A DNA stretch of 64,000 nucleotides from Bradyrhizobium viridifuturi (GCF_001238275.1 NZ_LGTB01000001.1:62001-126000); one strand, 5' to 3'; positions 49,420 to 60,550 are shown, counted from the first letter of the stretch. The notes: generated from the sequence alone by a model not told the origin. Numbers and translations: made by a program.

Positions 49420-50496
49420 ATGAACATGACTACGAGGGGCAACGGCATCGGCGGATGCGGACGGGGCATGCGGCTCCTTCCGCTATTGACGCTTGCGGCA
49501 TTTTTGCTCGCCCTGATCCCCGGTTCCGCCTCCGCGCAGTTCTTCAGCGACCGGCCGCCGCCGATCCCGCCGGCATCGGTGCCGGACGTGCAGACCGGCC
49601 CGGCGCTCAATCTGGCGCCGCCATCCGGTGCCGGATCGGGGCCCGTGCTGCCCGGCCCGCTGAACCAGCCGACCATCGTCCAGCCATCGATTGCGACCGT
49701 GCCTCCGGTGACGCCGCCGGCCGGCTCGCCGACCGCGGGGCAGGCGGTGCTGTCGCTGACGGCGCGGTACGGCAAGGATCTGCCGGTCATCAATGCCGGG
49801 CTGGTGTGGCGGGTGTTCGCCGACAAGCCGGATGACAACGGCACCTACAAGCTGATCCGCGAGGAGCGGGGGGCGACGCCCAACGTGGTGCTGCCGCCCG
49901 GCAACTACGTCGTCCATGTCGCGCTTGGCCTCGTCAGCGCGGTGCGCGCCGTCAGCCTGAAGTCGGAGACCGACCGCGAATCCTTCGTGCTGCCGGCCGG
50001 TGGCCTGCGGATCGAGGGCAAGGTCGGATCGAGCAAGATCCCGGCCAACCAGATCGCGTTTGCGATCTACAAGGGCAGCCAGTTCGACGGCTCGGACCGT
50101 GGTCCGTTGGTGCCGAACGTCGCCGCCGGCGACGTCGCGCTGCTGCCGGAGGGCACCTACTACATCGTCTCCAACTATGGCGACGCCAACTCGGTGGTGC
50201 GTTCCGACATTCGTGTCGCGGCGGGCAAGCTGACCGACGTCACCGTGACCCATCGCGCGGCCGTCATTACCCTCAAGCTGGTCAGCGAGAAGGGCGGCGA
50301 GGCGCTCGCCAACACCGCATGGTCGGTGATCACGCCGGGCGGCGACGTGATCAAGGAATCGATCGGCGCGTTCCCGCGCGTCGTGCTCTCCGAAGGCGAG
50401 TATCGCGCGATCGCCAAGAACGAGGGCAAGGTGTTCGAGCGTCCGTTCAACGTCGTCAACGGGGTCGACGGCGAAGTCGAGGTCGTGGCGCGCTGA
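49420..50496 (+). CDS. Secreted beta-rich protein of unknown function
   Basis: About 358 residues from the ATG at 49420 (MNMTTRGNGIGGCGRGMRLLPLLTLAAFLLALI); ATG at 49426 or 49468 are alternatives. A Sec signal peptide ends near SASAQ. A Pro-rich stretch (PPPIPPASVPD, APPSGAGSGPVLPG) leads to a domain of about 250 residues with repeated beta-strand patterns (TYKLIREERGATPNVVLPPGNYVVHVALG, LPEGTYYIVSNYGDANSVVRSDIRVAAGKL), like carboxypeptidase-regulatory or pre-albumin-type beta-sandwiches. It is likely periplasmic or surface-linked. A probable terminator follows (50582-50609). Confidence 0.78.
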   Translation: MNMTTRGNGIGGCGRGMRLLPLLTLAAFLLALIPGSASAQFFSDRPPPIPPASVPDVQTGPALNLAPPSGAGSGPVLPGPLNQPTIVQPSIATVPPVTPPAGSPTAGQAVLSLTARYGKDLPVINAGLVWRVFADKPDDNGTYKLIREERGATPNVVLPPGNYVVHVALGLVSAVRAVSLKSETDRESFVLPAGGLRIEGKVGSSKIPANQIAFAIYKGSQFDGSDRGPLVPNVAAGDVALLPEGTYYIVSNYGDANSVVRSDIRVAAGKLTDVTVTHRAAVITLKLVSEKGGEALANTAWSVITPGGDVIKESIGAFPRVVLSEGEYRAIAKNEGKVFERPFNVVNGVDGEVEVVAR

Positions 50497-50581
50497 CGCC
50501 CGATCGAACTGCATTTCATGCAACTGTCATGGTCTCTAACGCGAACTAACCATCGCGCGAATTTGTGCTGTCATAATCGCT

Positions 50582-50609
50582 GGCGATGACGCACGGCGTC
50601 GCCATTTTT
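50582..50609 (+). terminator. Probable intrinsic terminator
   Basis: GGCGATG and CGTCGCC pair through seven positions (one G-T wobble) with a short inner break, and ATTTTTAC follows. It lies 86 bases after the beta-rich protein gene stop. Confidence 0.5.
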
Positions 50610-50733
50610 ACATGACGTTAAGCCGCGGCATGACTTGGATGCCACGGGGATTTTTGCCTGGGCATGATCCTTTCGGAAATTCGCTTCACACTTTTCCGGA
50701 TCATGCCTGGCGCTTGCGTCAACGGGGCGTGCC

Positions 50734-53216
50734 ATGGTCATGGCCAACAAGAAATCAGCAAAGACATCGGCCAAGTTCAATTCCGAGATGTTCGCCGACG
50801 TTCCGGTTCTGCAACGCAAATGGCAGGCGGCGGTCCGTCCCGGCGAAAGGCTGCCGCACTATGAAGACGTGATGCTCGGCAGCCTGGGCCGGCTTGCGGA
50901 CCATATCGTGCTGCTGCGCGACGTCGATGGCGTGCTGTGTGTCTCGCATACCGGCCGCTATGTGCAGACCTGGCTGAACGACGAGCGCTGGGACATTCCG
51001 CTCAGCGCGCTGCCGCCGGACTGCGCGACGGCGTTGACCGAAGCCGCCGCGAACGCACGCGAGAACTGCCGGCCCTATCTGGCGTCGGCGCATTGCGTGC
51101 GCGATGGTCTGGTGCGGACCTTCGACGTGCTGGCGCTGCCGACGCGGTCGCGCTGGGGCGGTATCCTGGTCGGCGTCTACGTCAACGAGCGCAACGCGCA
51201 GTACAATCTGCTCGACACGATCTTCTCGGCCACCGACGAGGGCGTGCTGTCGCTTGCTGCGATCCGCGATGCGCGGGGCGAGGCGGCTGATTTCCAGATC
51301 GTGCATCTCAACCAGGGCGCAGCCAAGCTCCTGATGCAGCCCGCGACCGAGTTGCTGTGGCGCCGACTCAGCGCCGGCGGCAATCCGCTTGCGGCTGAAA
51401 CGGTGATGAACCGCCTGCGCGGGTTCGTCGGCAGCGGTCCCGTCGGCCAGTTCGAGATCGACAGCGGCGATCGCTGCCTGCGGCTCGGCGTTACGGCGTT
51501 CGGCGACATGCTGTCGCTGACCGTCTCCGACGTCACCGCGCTGAAGCAGCGCGAGGTGTCGTTCCGCCTGCTGTTCGAGAACAACCCGATGCCGATGTGG
51601 GTGTTCGACGCCGTCACGATGGAATTCCTCAGCGTCAACGACGCGGCCGTTCAGCACTATGGCTATAGCCGTGATCGGTTCCTCGGCATGACCCTGCGCG
51701 AGATCTGGCCGGAGGACGAGTGGGGCGTGCACAGCGCCGCCTTGCGCGAGATCGGCGACGTCTATCAATCGAGCCGCGACTGGCGCCACATCAGGGCCGA
51801 CGGCACCGAGATCCATGTGCTGACGTTCGGACGGAGGGTGGCGTTCGAGGGCCGCGACGGCTACCTCGTCGCGGTGGTCGACATCACCGAACGCCGTGCC
51901 GCCGAGGCGCGGATCGCGCACATGGCGCACCATGACGGTCTCACCAACCTGCCGAACCGGGACTTCTACCAGGAGCGCCTGCGCGAGGCGCTGGAGCGCA
52001 GCCGGACCGGCAACAAGCGCGTCGCGGTGATGTGCGTCGACCTCGACCTGTTCAAGAACGTCAACGATTCCTTCGGGCATCCGATGGGCGACCGGCTGCT
52101 CAAGCTGGTGGCGGAGCGGCTGCGCGAGGTGGTCCGCGACGACAACGTCGCGGCCCGGCTTGGCGGCGATGAGTTCGCGATCGTGCTTGCCGCCGATGTC
52201 TCGCCGAACGAGGCGAGCGCGTTCGCCGAGCGCCTGATCGATGCGCTGAGCGTACCCTACACGATCGACGGGCTCGAAGTCGTGGTCGGCGCCAGCGTCG
52301 GCATCGCGTTGTCGCCGGGCGACGGCACCACGTCTGAAGAACTGATGCGCAATGCCGACATGGCGCTGTACCGCGCCAAGTCCGAGGGCGGCGGCGTGCA
52401 TCATTCTTCGAACCGGAGATGGATCAGCAGGCGCAGAAGCGCCGCGACATGGAGCGCGATCTGCGCGCGGCCTTCAGCAACGGCGAGTTCGAGCTGCACT
52501 ATCAGCCGCTGGTCGATATCGCGGCCGACCGCATCTCGGGCTTCGAGTCGCTGCTGCGCTGGCGGCACCCGGAGAAGGGCATGGTCTCGCCCGCGGAGTT
52601 CATCCCGGTTGCGGAGGACATCGGCCTGATCGTCGCGCTCGGCGAATGGGTGTTGCGTGAGGCCTGCGCCGAGGCGATGAAGTGGCCGGCCGACGTGAAG
52701 GTCGCGGTCAATCTGTCACCGGTGCAGTTCCGCAGCCGCAATCTGGTCCAGGCCGTGATCTCGGCTCTGGCGCATTCCGGCCTGCCGGCGCGGCGGCTCG
52801 AGCTCGAGATCACCGAGTCGGTATTCCTCGCGGAGACCGAAGCCAACCTTGCGATCCTGCATCAGCTGCGCGAGCTCGGGGTCAGCATCTCGATGGACGA
52901 TTTCGGCACCGGCTATTCCAGCCTGAGCTACCTGCGTAGCTTCCCATTCGACAAGATCAAGATCGATCGCTCCTTCGTGAAGGATCTGGCGCGGCGCTCC
53001 GATTGCCTTGCGATCGTGCGCGCGATCTCCGGCCTCGGCCGCAGCCTCAAGATCACCACGACCGCGGAAGGGGTCGAGACAACAGACCAGCTCGACTGGC
53101 TGCGCGCCGAAGGCTGCAACGAGGTGCAGGGGTTCCTGTTCAGTGCCGCGAGGCCCGGCAGCGAGATCGCGGCCTTGCTGAGCAAGTTTGCGGAACGCGC
53201 CTCGAAGGCGGCGTAG
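50734..53216 (+). pseudogene. PAS-GGDEF-EAL protein, broken by a one-base deletion
   Basis: The first frame (50734 to about 52404) encodes a PAS-like N-terminal region, a PAS domain (about residues 280-380) and a GGDEF domain with GLTNLPNRDFYQERL and the signature LGGDEFAIVL (about 482). After GGGVHH the frame goes wrong; the next frame from about 52404 to 53216 encodes FEPEMDQQAQKRRDM... and a full EAL domain with GFESLLRW (EAL-type motif ESLLRW), ELEITES and DDFGTGYSSL. Adding one T in CATCATTCTTC (giving H-H-F-F-E-P) restores one 827-residue protein. GGDEF makes c-di-GMP and EAL degrades it. The lesion may be real or an error. Confidence 0.88.
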
Positions 53217-53278
53217 CGACTCTTTTTTTCGCTCGTCATGCGCGGGCGTGACCCGGGCAATCCATCAACACCGCAAGC

Positions 53279-53842
53279 TCAGAACCGCGTCACGATATCC
53301 GTCAGCGCCGGGCGCGGGCGATCCTCGCTCGGCTTGGTCGGCGTGCCGATGTGGATCAGGCCGGCGAGCTTCTCGTCCGGCTTCAGGCCGAGGCCGTCGA
53401 GCACGTCGCGGTCGAAGGCGAACCAGCCGGTCAGCCAGCAGGCGCCGTAGCCGAGCGCGGTCGCCGCGGTGACGATGTTCATCGCACTCGCGCCGGCCGA
53501 CAATTCCTGCTCCCACGGCGGCACCTTCGGATGCGGCTTGGTGAAGGAGACCACGCCGATCACCAGCGGCGCATCGGTCAGGCGCTTCTTCTCGACCTCG
53601 ATATCGGTGGCCGGCGCGCCGGGATTCTTGCGGGCAAACACTTTCGCGATCACGTCGCCGGCGCGGGCGCGGGCATCACCCTCGAACACGATGAAGCGCC
53701 AGGGCGCGAGCTTGCCGTGGTCGGGCACGCGGGCGCCAATCGTCAAAATGGTCTCGAGCTCGGCCGCGGACGGGCCGGGCCCGGTCATCTCGCGCGGCTT
53801 CATCGAGCGGCGGGTCTTCAGGAGTTCAATGGCATCGGGCAC
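53279..53842 (-). CDS. Nitroreductase family protein
   Basis: A 187-residue FMN-type nitroreductase. The GTG at 53842 has AAGGAC upstream (an ATG at 53875 is also in frame). The N-terminus (ELLKTRRSMKPREMTGPGPS) holds the Arg-Ser FMN-binding segment; later GARVPDHGKLAPWRFIVF and AMNIVTAATALGYGACWLTGWFAFD are typical of YdjA-like members. It reduces quinones, nitro compounds or unsaturated substrates with NAD(P)H; the true substrate is unknown. It is read in the same direction as thrS, with the ends 50 bases apart. Confidence 0.88.
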   Translation of the reverse strand: MPDAIELLKTRRSMKPREMTGPGPSAAELETILTIGARVPDHGKLAPWRFIVFEGDARARAGDVIAKVFARKNPGAPATDIEVEKKRLTDAPLVIGVVSFTKPHPKVPPWEQELSAGASAMNIVTAATALGYGACWLTGWFAFDRDVLDGLGLKPDEKLAGLIHIGTPTKPSEDRPRPALTDIVTRF

Positions 53843-53926
53843 GGAATTGTCCTTCAAGGGGAGTCGTGCCCCCAAGATGGGGGCACGACGGAGCCAGCGA
53901 AAGCCAGTTTAGACCGATTGTGAGGA

Positions 53927-55975
53927 TCAGGCGACGGATCGCGCCCGCTTCACGTCCGGCGGCGTCGCCTCGTCGACCAGCGCGGCGATCGCCTCATCGG
54001 TCGGCATCACGGTCTGGCGCTCGCTGCCGAGGCGGCGGACCGAGACCGAATGCGTCTCGGCTTCCTTCTTGCCGACGACGAGCAGCGCCGGGATCTTGGC
54101 CAGCGAATGCTCACGGACCTTGTAGTTGATCTTCTCGTTGCGCAGATCGATCTCGACGCGGAGACCAGCGCGGCGCGCCGCGGCCGCCACCACCTTGGCG
54201 TATTCGTCGCCTTCGGAGGTGATAGTCGTGACCACGAGTTGCGTCGGCGCCAGCCAGAGCGGGAAGTTGCCGGCATAGTGCTCGATCAGGATGCCGATGA
54301 AGCGCTCCATTGAACCGCAGATCGCGCGGTGCACCATGACCGGCGCCTTCTTCGAGCCGTCGTGATCGATGTAGAACGCGCCGAACCGTTCCGGCAGGTT
54401 GAAGTCGACCTGGGTGGTGCCGCACTGCCAGTCGCGGCCGATGGCATCGCGCAGCACGTACTCGAACTTCGGCCCGTAGAACGCGCCTTCGCCCGGGTTG
54501 ATCTCGGTGCGGATCCGGTTGCTGCCCTTGGCCTTGATCTCGGACAGCACGGTGGCCATCACGCGCTCGGCGTGATCCCACATCTCGTCGGTGCCGACCC
54601 GCTTTTCCGGTCGCGTCGAGAGCTTGACCGTGAGCTCGCCGTCGAAGCCGAAATCGGCGTAGGTCGACAGGATCAACTCGTTGATCTTGAGACACTCATC
54701 GGCGAGCTGCTCCTCGGTGCAGAACACATGGGCGTCGTCCTGGGTGAAGCCGCGCACCCGCATCAGGCCATGCATCGCGCCCGACGGCTCGTAGCGATGC
54801 ACGACGCCGAACTCGGCAAGCCGCAAGGGCAGGTCGCGGTAGCTCTTCAGCCCGTGCTTGAAGATCTGCACGTGGCCGGGGCAGTTCATCGGCTTCAGCG
54901 CGAACCAGCGCTTGTCCTCGGCCTCGTCGCCGGCGGATTGCGCCGCGAACATGTTCTCGCGGTACCAGTCCCAGTGGCCCGAGGTCTCCCACAGCACCTT
55001 GTCGAGGATCTGCGGCGCGTTGACCTCGTTGTAGTCGCCGAGCAGCCGGCGCCGCATATAGGCGATCAGCTGTTGGAAGATGGTCCAGCCCTTCGGGTGC
55101 CAGAACACCACGCCGGGGCCTTCCTCCTGGAAGTGGAACAGGTCGAGCTCGCGGCCGAGCTTGCGGTGGTCGCGCTTCTCGGCTTCCTCGATCTGCTTGA
55201 GGTAGGCGTCGAGGTCTTCCTGCTTGGCGAAGGCGGTGCCGTAGATGCGGGTCAGCATCGGATTGTTGGAATCGCCGCGCCAATAGGCGCCGGCCACCTT
55301 CATCAGCTTGAAGGCGTTGCCGACCTTGCCGGTCGAGGTCATGTGCGGGCCGCGGCACAGATCGAACCAGTCACCCTGGAAATAGATCTTGATCGGCTCG
55401 TTGCCGGGAATGGCGTCGACCAGCTCGACCTTGAAGGCCTCGCCCTTGTCGCGGAACACCTGCTTGGTCTTTTCGCGATCCCAAACCTCTTTCGTAAAGG
55501 GCTTGTCGCGTCCGATGATCTCGCGCATCCGCTTCTCGATCGCGGCAAAATCTTCCGGGGTGAACGGCTCGTTGCGGAAGAAGTCGTAGTAGAAGCCGTT
55601 CTCGATCACCGGGCCGATCGTGACCTGGGTGCCCGGCCACAGCGATTGCACGGCTTCCGCCAGCACATGCGCGGCATCGTGCCGGATCAGTTCCAGCGCG
55701 CGCGGGTCTTCGCGGCCGATCAGCTCGATCTTGGCGTCGGCTTCGATCGGATCGTTGAGATCGGCAAGCGTGCCGTCGAGCGCCATCGCGACGGTGCGCT
55801 TGGCGAGCGAGGGCGAAATGCCGCGGGCAATGTCGAGGCCGGTGGTCCCCTTCGGGAAATCGCGCCTCGCTCCATCAGGGAAGGTGAGGGCGATCTTGTT
55901 CACGGGTTCTGCGGGTTTGAGGTTGGACAGGCTGTATTGGAATCCGGATTCGGATTTGGGCGGCGTATCGGCCAT
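53927..55975 (-). CDS. thrS: Threonine--tRNA ligase
   Basis: A 682-residue class II aminoacyl-tRNA synthetase. Domains in order: TGS (about residues 24-90, [23 protein letters not shown]), editing domain with [10 protein letters not shown] near 100, and the catalytic core with [19 protein letters not shown] (zinc Cys and His, about 355-373), [27 protein letters not shown], then the anticodon domain with [23 protein letters not shown]. The length fits the family. It is monocistronic, with a 168-base leader region before the ATG; I see no T-box. The enzyme charges tRNA-Thr in the cytoplasm. Confidence 0.97.
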   Translation of the reverse strand: MADTPPKSESGFQYSLSNLKPAEPVNKIALTFPDGARRDFPKGTTGLDIARGISPSLAKRTVAMALDGTLADLNDPIEADAKIELIGREDPRALELIRHDAAHVLAEAVQSLWPGTQVTIGPVIENGFYYDFFRNEPFTPEDFAAIEKRMREIIGRDKPFTKEVWDREKTKQVFRDKGEAFKVELVDAIPGNEPIKIYFQGDWFDLCRGPHMTSTGKVGNAFKLMKVAGAYWRGDSNNPMLTRIYGTAFAKQEDLDAYLKQIEEAEKRDHRKLGRELDLFHFQEEGPGVVFWHPKGWTIFQQLIAYMRRRLLGDYNEVNAPQILDKVLWETSGHWDWYRENMFAAQSAGDEAEDKRWFALKPMNCPGHVQIFKHGLKSYRDLPLRLAEFGVVHRYEPSGAMHGLMRVRGFTQDDAHVFCTEEQLADECLKINELILSTYADFGFDGELTVKLSTRPEKRVGTDEMWDHAERVMATVLSEIKAKGSNRIRTEINPGEGAFYGPKFEYVLRDAIGRDWQCGTTQVDFNLPERFGAFYIDHDGSKKAPVMVHRAICGSMERFIGILIEHYAGNFPLWLAPTQLVVTTITSEGDEYAKVVAAAARRAGLRVEIDLRNEKINYKVREHSLAKIPALLVVGKKEAETHSVSVRRLGSERQTVMPTDEAIAALVDEATPPDVKRARSVA

Positions 55976-56203
55976 GATGTCTCCTGTAGCTCACTCCTGC
56001 GAACGAGCGCAGGTAAGCGGAAAGCAGCGGTATAGCAGGGGATTTGACGCCTGCAATCCGGCAATATCAAGAAAATCGGCCTCCGATCGCACCGAATCGA
56101 GGGAAGCTCGTCCGCACCTGACGGCTGTGATCGTTGCGACGTTGCCGATCATCGACTAACGTCCGGCCTCCATTTGTCCGCCATCGCGCAATCCGCAAGG
56201 TTC

Positions 56204-57486
56204 ATGTTTTCCCGTCTCCTGTTTTTCGTGGCGTTGCTTCTGATCCCGGGCGTGTCGCGGGCGGAAGAAGCACCGGTCGAGAAGGCCGGATTCGCGAAAA
56301 AGCTGACCATCTATCTCGCCAAGGGAGCGCCGAATGCGTGCGGCGCCGGCTGCGATCGCTGGATCGCGATCGAAGGCGAGATCGATCGGGATGCCGCGGC
56401 GCGGATTCGCAGCTTCCTGCTCGCGGTCAAGGACCCACAGCTTCCGATCTACCTGCATTCGCCGGGCGGCAATGTCGAGCAGTCCTATGCGATCGCGCGG
56501 TTTCTGCGCGCACGCAAGGCGACCGCCCGGGTCGGCCGTACCAACGTGCCGGCCTGTTCCGCAGGTACGCAGATCGACGCCGCCTGTCTGAAGATCAAGG
56601 CTGCGAAAGGGGAGGTCGAGGCCGAACTCTCAACGCGCAACGCGATGTGCGTCTCGGCCTGTGCCTATCTGTTCCTGGGCGCGACCGTCCGCGAAGTGGC
56701 GCCGGACTCGGTGCTCGCGGTGCATAACTCCAGGCTGATGTTCGTGGTCCACGGCCATCCGCCGCCGCAGGCGGTCGCGGATTTCAGGCGGCGCGAGATG
56801 GTGAGCGCCGATCGCGACCGCAACGTGTTCCTCGCGGCGATGGGGATCAGCCACGAGCTCAGCGACCTGATCCGGACCGTGAAGTTCGAGAACCTGCACG
56901 TGCTGACGCGCCCCGAACTCTATCGATTCGGAATCGACACGCGGCCGCTGCCGGACACGCTGTGGGCGGTGGAGAAGGAAACGCGGCCTTATGTCCGCAA
57001 GATCGCACAGCAGAAGAACGGCAACGGCAGTTCGTTCCGCATGATGGAGTGGCGGCTGTTCTGCGAGAACAAGGATCGCGGGCGCTGATGTTCGTGCGCG
57101 AGTTCGACGAGGGCGCCGCCGGCAAGAGCACGGTGGTGATGATGGCCGGCGTCACCAAGGCGATCGCATTCGGCAGATTGCCGGCGCGGTTCGGCAAATA
57201 CGAGGTCTGGAGCGATCCGGTGAGCGCGGACATCGTCAAGACGATGACGGCGGTCCCGCATCTGGAGATCGGCGAAAGTGCGCTGTCGTCCGACGGCAAG
57301 CCGGATCCCGCGAGGCCCGGCGTCGCGACATTCGATATCGACACGACCGGGCTGGAGCAGGGATGGACACGGCTTCTGGCATCGTGCCCGGCCGCGACAT
57401 CGGGTCCGAAGCCTGCAAGCCCGTGGCCGGCGGCGGCGTCACCGAGCGTCAACGCTGCGCCGGCGGCGGCATCGCCGTCGCCATGA
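56204..57486 (+). pseudogene. ClpP/COG3904-like periplasmic protein, broken by a one-base deletion
   Basis: The first frame (56204 to about 57086) starts MFSRLLFFVALLLIPGVSRA, a signal peptide, and shows a ClpP/crotonase-like core: PIYLHSPGGNVEQSYAIARFLR, then MCVSACAYLFLGATVREV with a candidate Ser, and LAVHNSRL with a candidate His. It stops after KDRGR. The next frame continues as LMFVREFDEGAAGKSTVVMMAGVTKA and runs to 57486. Adding one base in GGGCGCTGATG gives a joined protein of about 427 residues. A paralogue at 59608 is intact. Adjacent, an MFS gene is also broken. Real decay or sequence error are both possible. Confidence 0.78.
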
Positions 57487-57565
57487 GCGCAAGCGGCGCA
57501 AATCGATCACGTGCCATGCATTTAGATGCAGTTGCATTGAAATCGGGGTCTGCTATCAACGCGGC

Positions 57566-58725
57566 GTGAAACGCTTCGCTCCCACCGCATTGATGCTCGG
57601 CAACATCGTCACCGGCTGCTCGGTGCTGGCGCCGGCCGGCATGCTGACGGAGCTGTCGAGCGGGCTCGGCGTCACCATCCACACCGCGGGCCTTTTGATC
57701 ACCTTCGGCGCGATCGTGCTGTGCGTGGGCTCGCCGCTGACGGCGTGGCTGACCAGCCGGTTCGAGCGGCGAGCCTTGCTGACGGCGACGCTTCTGGTGC
57801 TGACGCTGACCAACGCGGCATCCGCCTTCGCGCCGGACTACGACAGTCTCCTGATCATCCGCCTGGTGATGCTCGCGGTCGGTGTGCTCTACACGCCGCA
57901 GGCGGCCGGCACCGCAGCGTTGATCGTGCCGGTGGAAAAGCGCGGCAGCACGATCGCCTATATCTTCCTCGGCTGGTCGCTCGCCGCTGCGATCGGGCTG
58001 CCGCTGATCACCTTCATCGCAAGCCGCTACGGCTTTCGCGTGACCTATGGCGCGATCGCGCTGACCGGGCTCGCAAGCTCGCTGCTGCTGTGGTGGCGGC
58101 TGCCCGGCGGATTGCATGGCGCGCCAGTCGACCTCCGGACCTGGGCCGATCTCGGCCGCAATCCGACCGTCATCCTGCTGCTGTCGATCACGACGTTGCA
58201 GATGTCCGGACAGTTCGTGGTTTTCACCTTCATGGGGCCGCTGCTCGGCAAGCTGACCGGCGCGAATGCGGACGCGGTCGGCATCGTGTTCGCGCTCTAC
58301 GGTATCTTCGGGTTCGTCGGCATTGCGATCGCAACCCGTATCGTGGATTCCTGGGGCGCCTGGAGGACGTCGGTCCTGTTCACCGTGCTGCTGTTCGCCG
58401 GCGTGGCCGCTGGGCGCTGAGCGCCGGCGCCTATGCATTGATGGCGGCTTCGGTGGCGGTGTGGGGCCTCGGCTTTGCGTCGACCAATTCGATGCAGCAG
58501 GTGCGGCTGGTCGGTGCGGCGCCGGCGCTCGCCTCGGCGTCGGTCTCGCTCAATACCTCGGTGCTGTATATCGGCCAGGCCATCGGCTCGGCGATCGGCG
58601 GATTGCTGTTCGCGCGCGAATGGCTCTACGCCGCAGGCTATGTGGCCACCGCCTTCGTTGCGGCGGCGCTCGTAGTGGTGGTCATTACGCGGCCGCGCGC
58701 GGCGCGTGCTGCCGCAGCCGAGTGA
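57566..58725 (+). pseudogene. MFS transporter, broken by a one-base deletion
   Basis: From the GTG at 57566 the frame encodes eleven or so membrane segments (KRFAPTALMLGNIVTGCSVLAP, ... LLSITTLQMSGQFVVFTFMGP) of a DHA1-type exporter and stops at 58418-58420 after LLFAGVAAGR. The following frame continues as LSAGAYALMAASVAVWGLGFASTNSMQQVR to 58725 and finishes the last membrane segments. Adding one base near 58408-58413 (GCCGCTGGGCGCTGAG) restores a protein of about 386 residues, a normal length. Without it the transporter loses its end and is likely inactive. Confidence 0.83.
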
Positions 58726-58734
58726 GCTTGCGCA

Positions 58735-58902
58735 TCACCACTTCACGCTCTGGCTCGGCACGATGAACGCCGTCGTGCTCGGCTTGGTCGAGTTGTGCGT
58801 GAAGTAGCCGTAGGCGCCAATGATCACGACGAGCAAGGCAAGCACGGCCAGCAAGTCGATCTGCCGGGGATCGTGACCGTTGTGGCTGATTTTCCAGCGC
58901 AC
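58735..58902 (-). CDS. Small single-pass membrane protein, 55 residues
   Basis: From the GTG at 58902 (VRWKISHNGHDPRQIDLLAVLALLVVIIGAYGYF), with GGAGG about 7 bases upstream. A cytoplasmic N-terminus of about 18 residues, one membrane segment (LLAVLALLVVIIGAYGYF) and a short outer tail (HNSTKPSTTAFIVPSQSVKW). The function is unknown. The gene converges with the MFS gene, 9 bases apart. Confidence 0.62.
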   Translation of the reverse strand: MRWKISHNGHDPRQIDLLAVLALLVVIIGAYGYFTHNSTKPSTTAFIVPSQSVKW

Positions 58903-59013
58903 TGTAGTTTCCTCCCCAAGAACCGCAAGGGGCACTGAAACAATGCGCCAAGTATCGCCACAGTTCCGCCAGGCAGCAATGCGCGGCGGGCTTGGGAGCG
59001 CTGCGGAAATCGA

Positions 59014-59367
59014 TCAGTTGTCGTTGACGCCGCGCCAGCGGCCGTAGCGCCAGGGCACGTACCAGTGCGCGCCCGGCGGCTTGACCGGCGGGACGTTGTC
59101 GATCCCGGAGGTGCCCCACGGCTGGCAGCGCAGCAGCCGCGCCAGCGTCATCCAGCCGCCGGCCCATAGTCCGAAGCGCTCGATCGCCTCATCGCCATAG
59201 ACCGAGCAGGTCGGCAGATGCCGGCAGTTGTAGCCGACCAGCGGCGACAGCGTGTGCCGGTAGATCCAGATCAAGGCGCGGCCGAAGTTGCGCGGCAAGC
59301 GGCGCGCGCTGGTGGCACACTCCATGCATCGTTGATGGTGCGGTGTTGAATGTTCTGTCGACGGCAT
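59014..59367 (-). CDS. yidD: Membrane protein insertion efficiency factor YidD
   Basis: A 117-residue protein in the form used here (ATG at 59367, MPSTEHSTPHHQRC); a shorter start at 59325 (MECATSARRL) is equally possible and neither has a good ribosome site. The family core is clear: LIWIYRHTLSPLVGYNCRHLPTCSVYGDEAIERFG, then GWMTLARLLRCQPWGTSGID, with the conserved cysteines (CRHLPTCS, LRCQPWG). YidD helps membrane protein insertion by YidC. In many bacteria it lies with rnpA and yidC, but not here. Ends with PPGAHWYVPWRYG. Confidence 0.88.
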   Translation of the reverse strand: MPSTEHSTPHHQRCMECATSARRLPRNFGRALIWIYRHTLSPLVGYNCRHLPTCSVYGDEAIERFGLWAGGWMTLARLLRCQPWGTSGIDNVPPVKPPGAHWYVPWRYGRWRGVNDN

Positions 59368-59607
59368 ACGCAAGTATGTACGTAGTCTTGCGGGGGTTCC
59401 AAGCCAAGGAACTGTTCTGTTGCAGATATTTACGCCACAGTTCGCTATTATCGCACGGCCCGATTGGCGCTGCAGCAAGGGTCCTATGGACGATCCAGGT
59501 CAGCAAGGCTACCGTTCTCGTAACGCGCCGATGACAGAATCGTGGCGCTTTGCCATGGGGCCATTGCCACCGCTCGCATCACCAGGGGCTTGGGGGAAGG
59601 AACCAAA

Positions 59608-60525
59608 TTGAGGCTCGTCAGGTCGCTCTCGTTGCGCAGTTGGGTGCTCACCGGCGCCGTCGCCTTTTGCTTCGCGATTTCCGGAACCGTCACGACGGCG
59701 GGGAGTTCCGCGCAGGCCAGCTCGACCCTCGAAGAGCGCAAGCTGCCGATGAAGTTCAGCTGGATCGCCTGTCAGCCGAATTGCCGGGGCTGGGTGTCGG
59801 CCGTCGGCATCATCACGGCCGACAGCCCCAAGGAGTTCGACGAGTTCGCGCGCAGCCGCCAGCTCAACGGCGCCACCATCGTGCTCGACTCCAGCGGCGG
59901 CTCGGTCAACGACGCGATCGCGCTCGGCCGCCGCTTCCGCGGTCTCGGCGCGCTGACCACGGTCGGCACCAGTATCGTCAGCCAGGCGGCGCAGGGTGAC
60001 CGCGCCAGCGTGCTGCCGGATGCCTATTGCGAGTCGATGTGCGTATTCCTGCTGCTGTCGGGCAAGACGCGCTACGTGCCGCCGGCCGCCCACGTCCGCG
60101 TGCATCAGATCTGGATGGGCGACCGTGCCGACGATGCCAAGGCCGCCAGCTATACGGCTCAGGACCTGATGATCGTCGAGCGCGATATCGGCCGTCTCGC
60201 CAAGTACACTTTTGATATGGGCGGCGCCGGTGAGCTACTGTCGCTCGCACTCAGCGTGCCGCCGTGGGAAGACCTGCATGAATTGTCGGCGGCTGAATTG
60301 CGGCTGACCAATCTCGTCACCACGGATGCCGTCGCCGACGTGCTGCCGCGGCAGGACAACGCTATTCCCATGGCCGAGGCGAAGCCGAAGAACAGCGATC
60401 GCTTCGTCAGTACCGCCATGGAGGGTGAGGTGCAGCCGCCGGCCGCGAAGGCGACCAAGACCGCCGAGGCGGTCGTGCCGGTCGGCAGCACCACGGCGCC
60501 GCCGCCGGTCCAGCCCGCGCAGTAG
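59608..60525 (+). CDS. ClpP/COG3904-like periplasmic protein, intact copy
   Basis: About 305 residues from the TTG at 59608, with GGAAGG seven bases upstream. Signal peptide RLVRSLSLRSWVLTGAVAFCFAISGTVTTAG. The core has IVLDSSGGSVNDAIALGRRFRGLG (a ClpP-like SGG segment, about residues 92-115), YCESMCVFLLLSGKTRYVPPAAHVRVHQIW (candidate Ser in CESMC and His in RVHQI, about 146-175), then a helical region and a Pro/Ala-rich tail. This is the same fold type as the broken gene at 56204, with about 2 kb between them. The proteins may be proteases or lipid-modifying enzymes in the periplasm; the catalytic residues are proposed, not proven. Confidence 0.75.
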   Translation: MRLVRSLSLRSWVLTGAVAFCFAISGTVTTAGSSAQASSTLEERKLPMKFSWIACQPNCRGWVSAVGIITADSPKEFDEFARSRQLNGATIVLDSSGGSVNDAIALGRRFRGLGALTTVGTSIVSQAAQGDRASVLPDAYCESMCVFLLLSGKTRYVPPAAHVRVHQIWMGDRADDAKAASYTAQDLMIVERDIGRLAKYTFDMGGAGELLSLALSVPPWEDLHELSAAELRLTNLVTTDAVADVLPRQDNAIPMAEAKPKNSDRFVSTAMEGEVQPPAAKATKTAEAVVPVGSTTAPPPVQPAQ

Positions 60526-60550
60526 TTGCGGCTTATGCCGGCAGCAAGGT

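Noticed and set aside
52399..52412. Programmed frameshift in the GGDEF-EAL gene
   Set aside because: No slippery heptamer or downstream stem is evident, and four other genes show the same kind of one-base loss, so a simple deletion or error is more likely.
56036..56203. T-box or other leader for thrS
   Set aside because: No specifier stem or anti-terminator pattern was seen; the 168 bases show no conserved T-box sequence.
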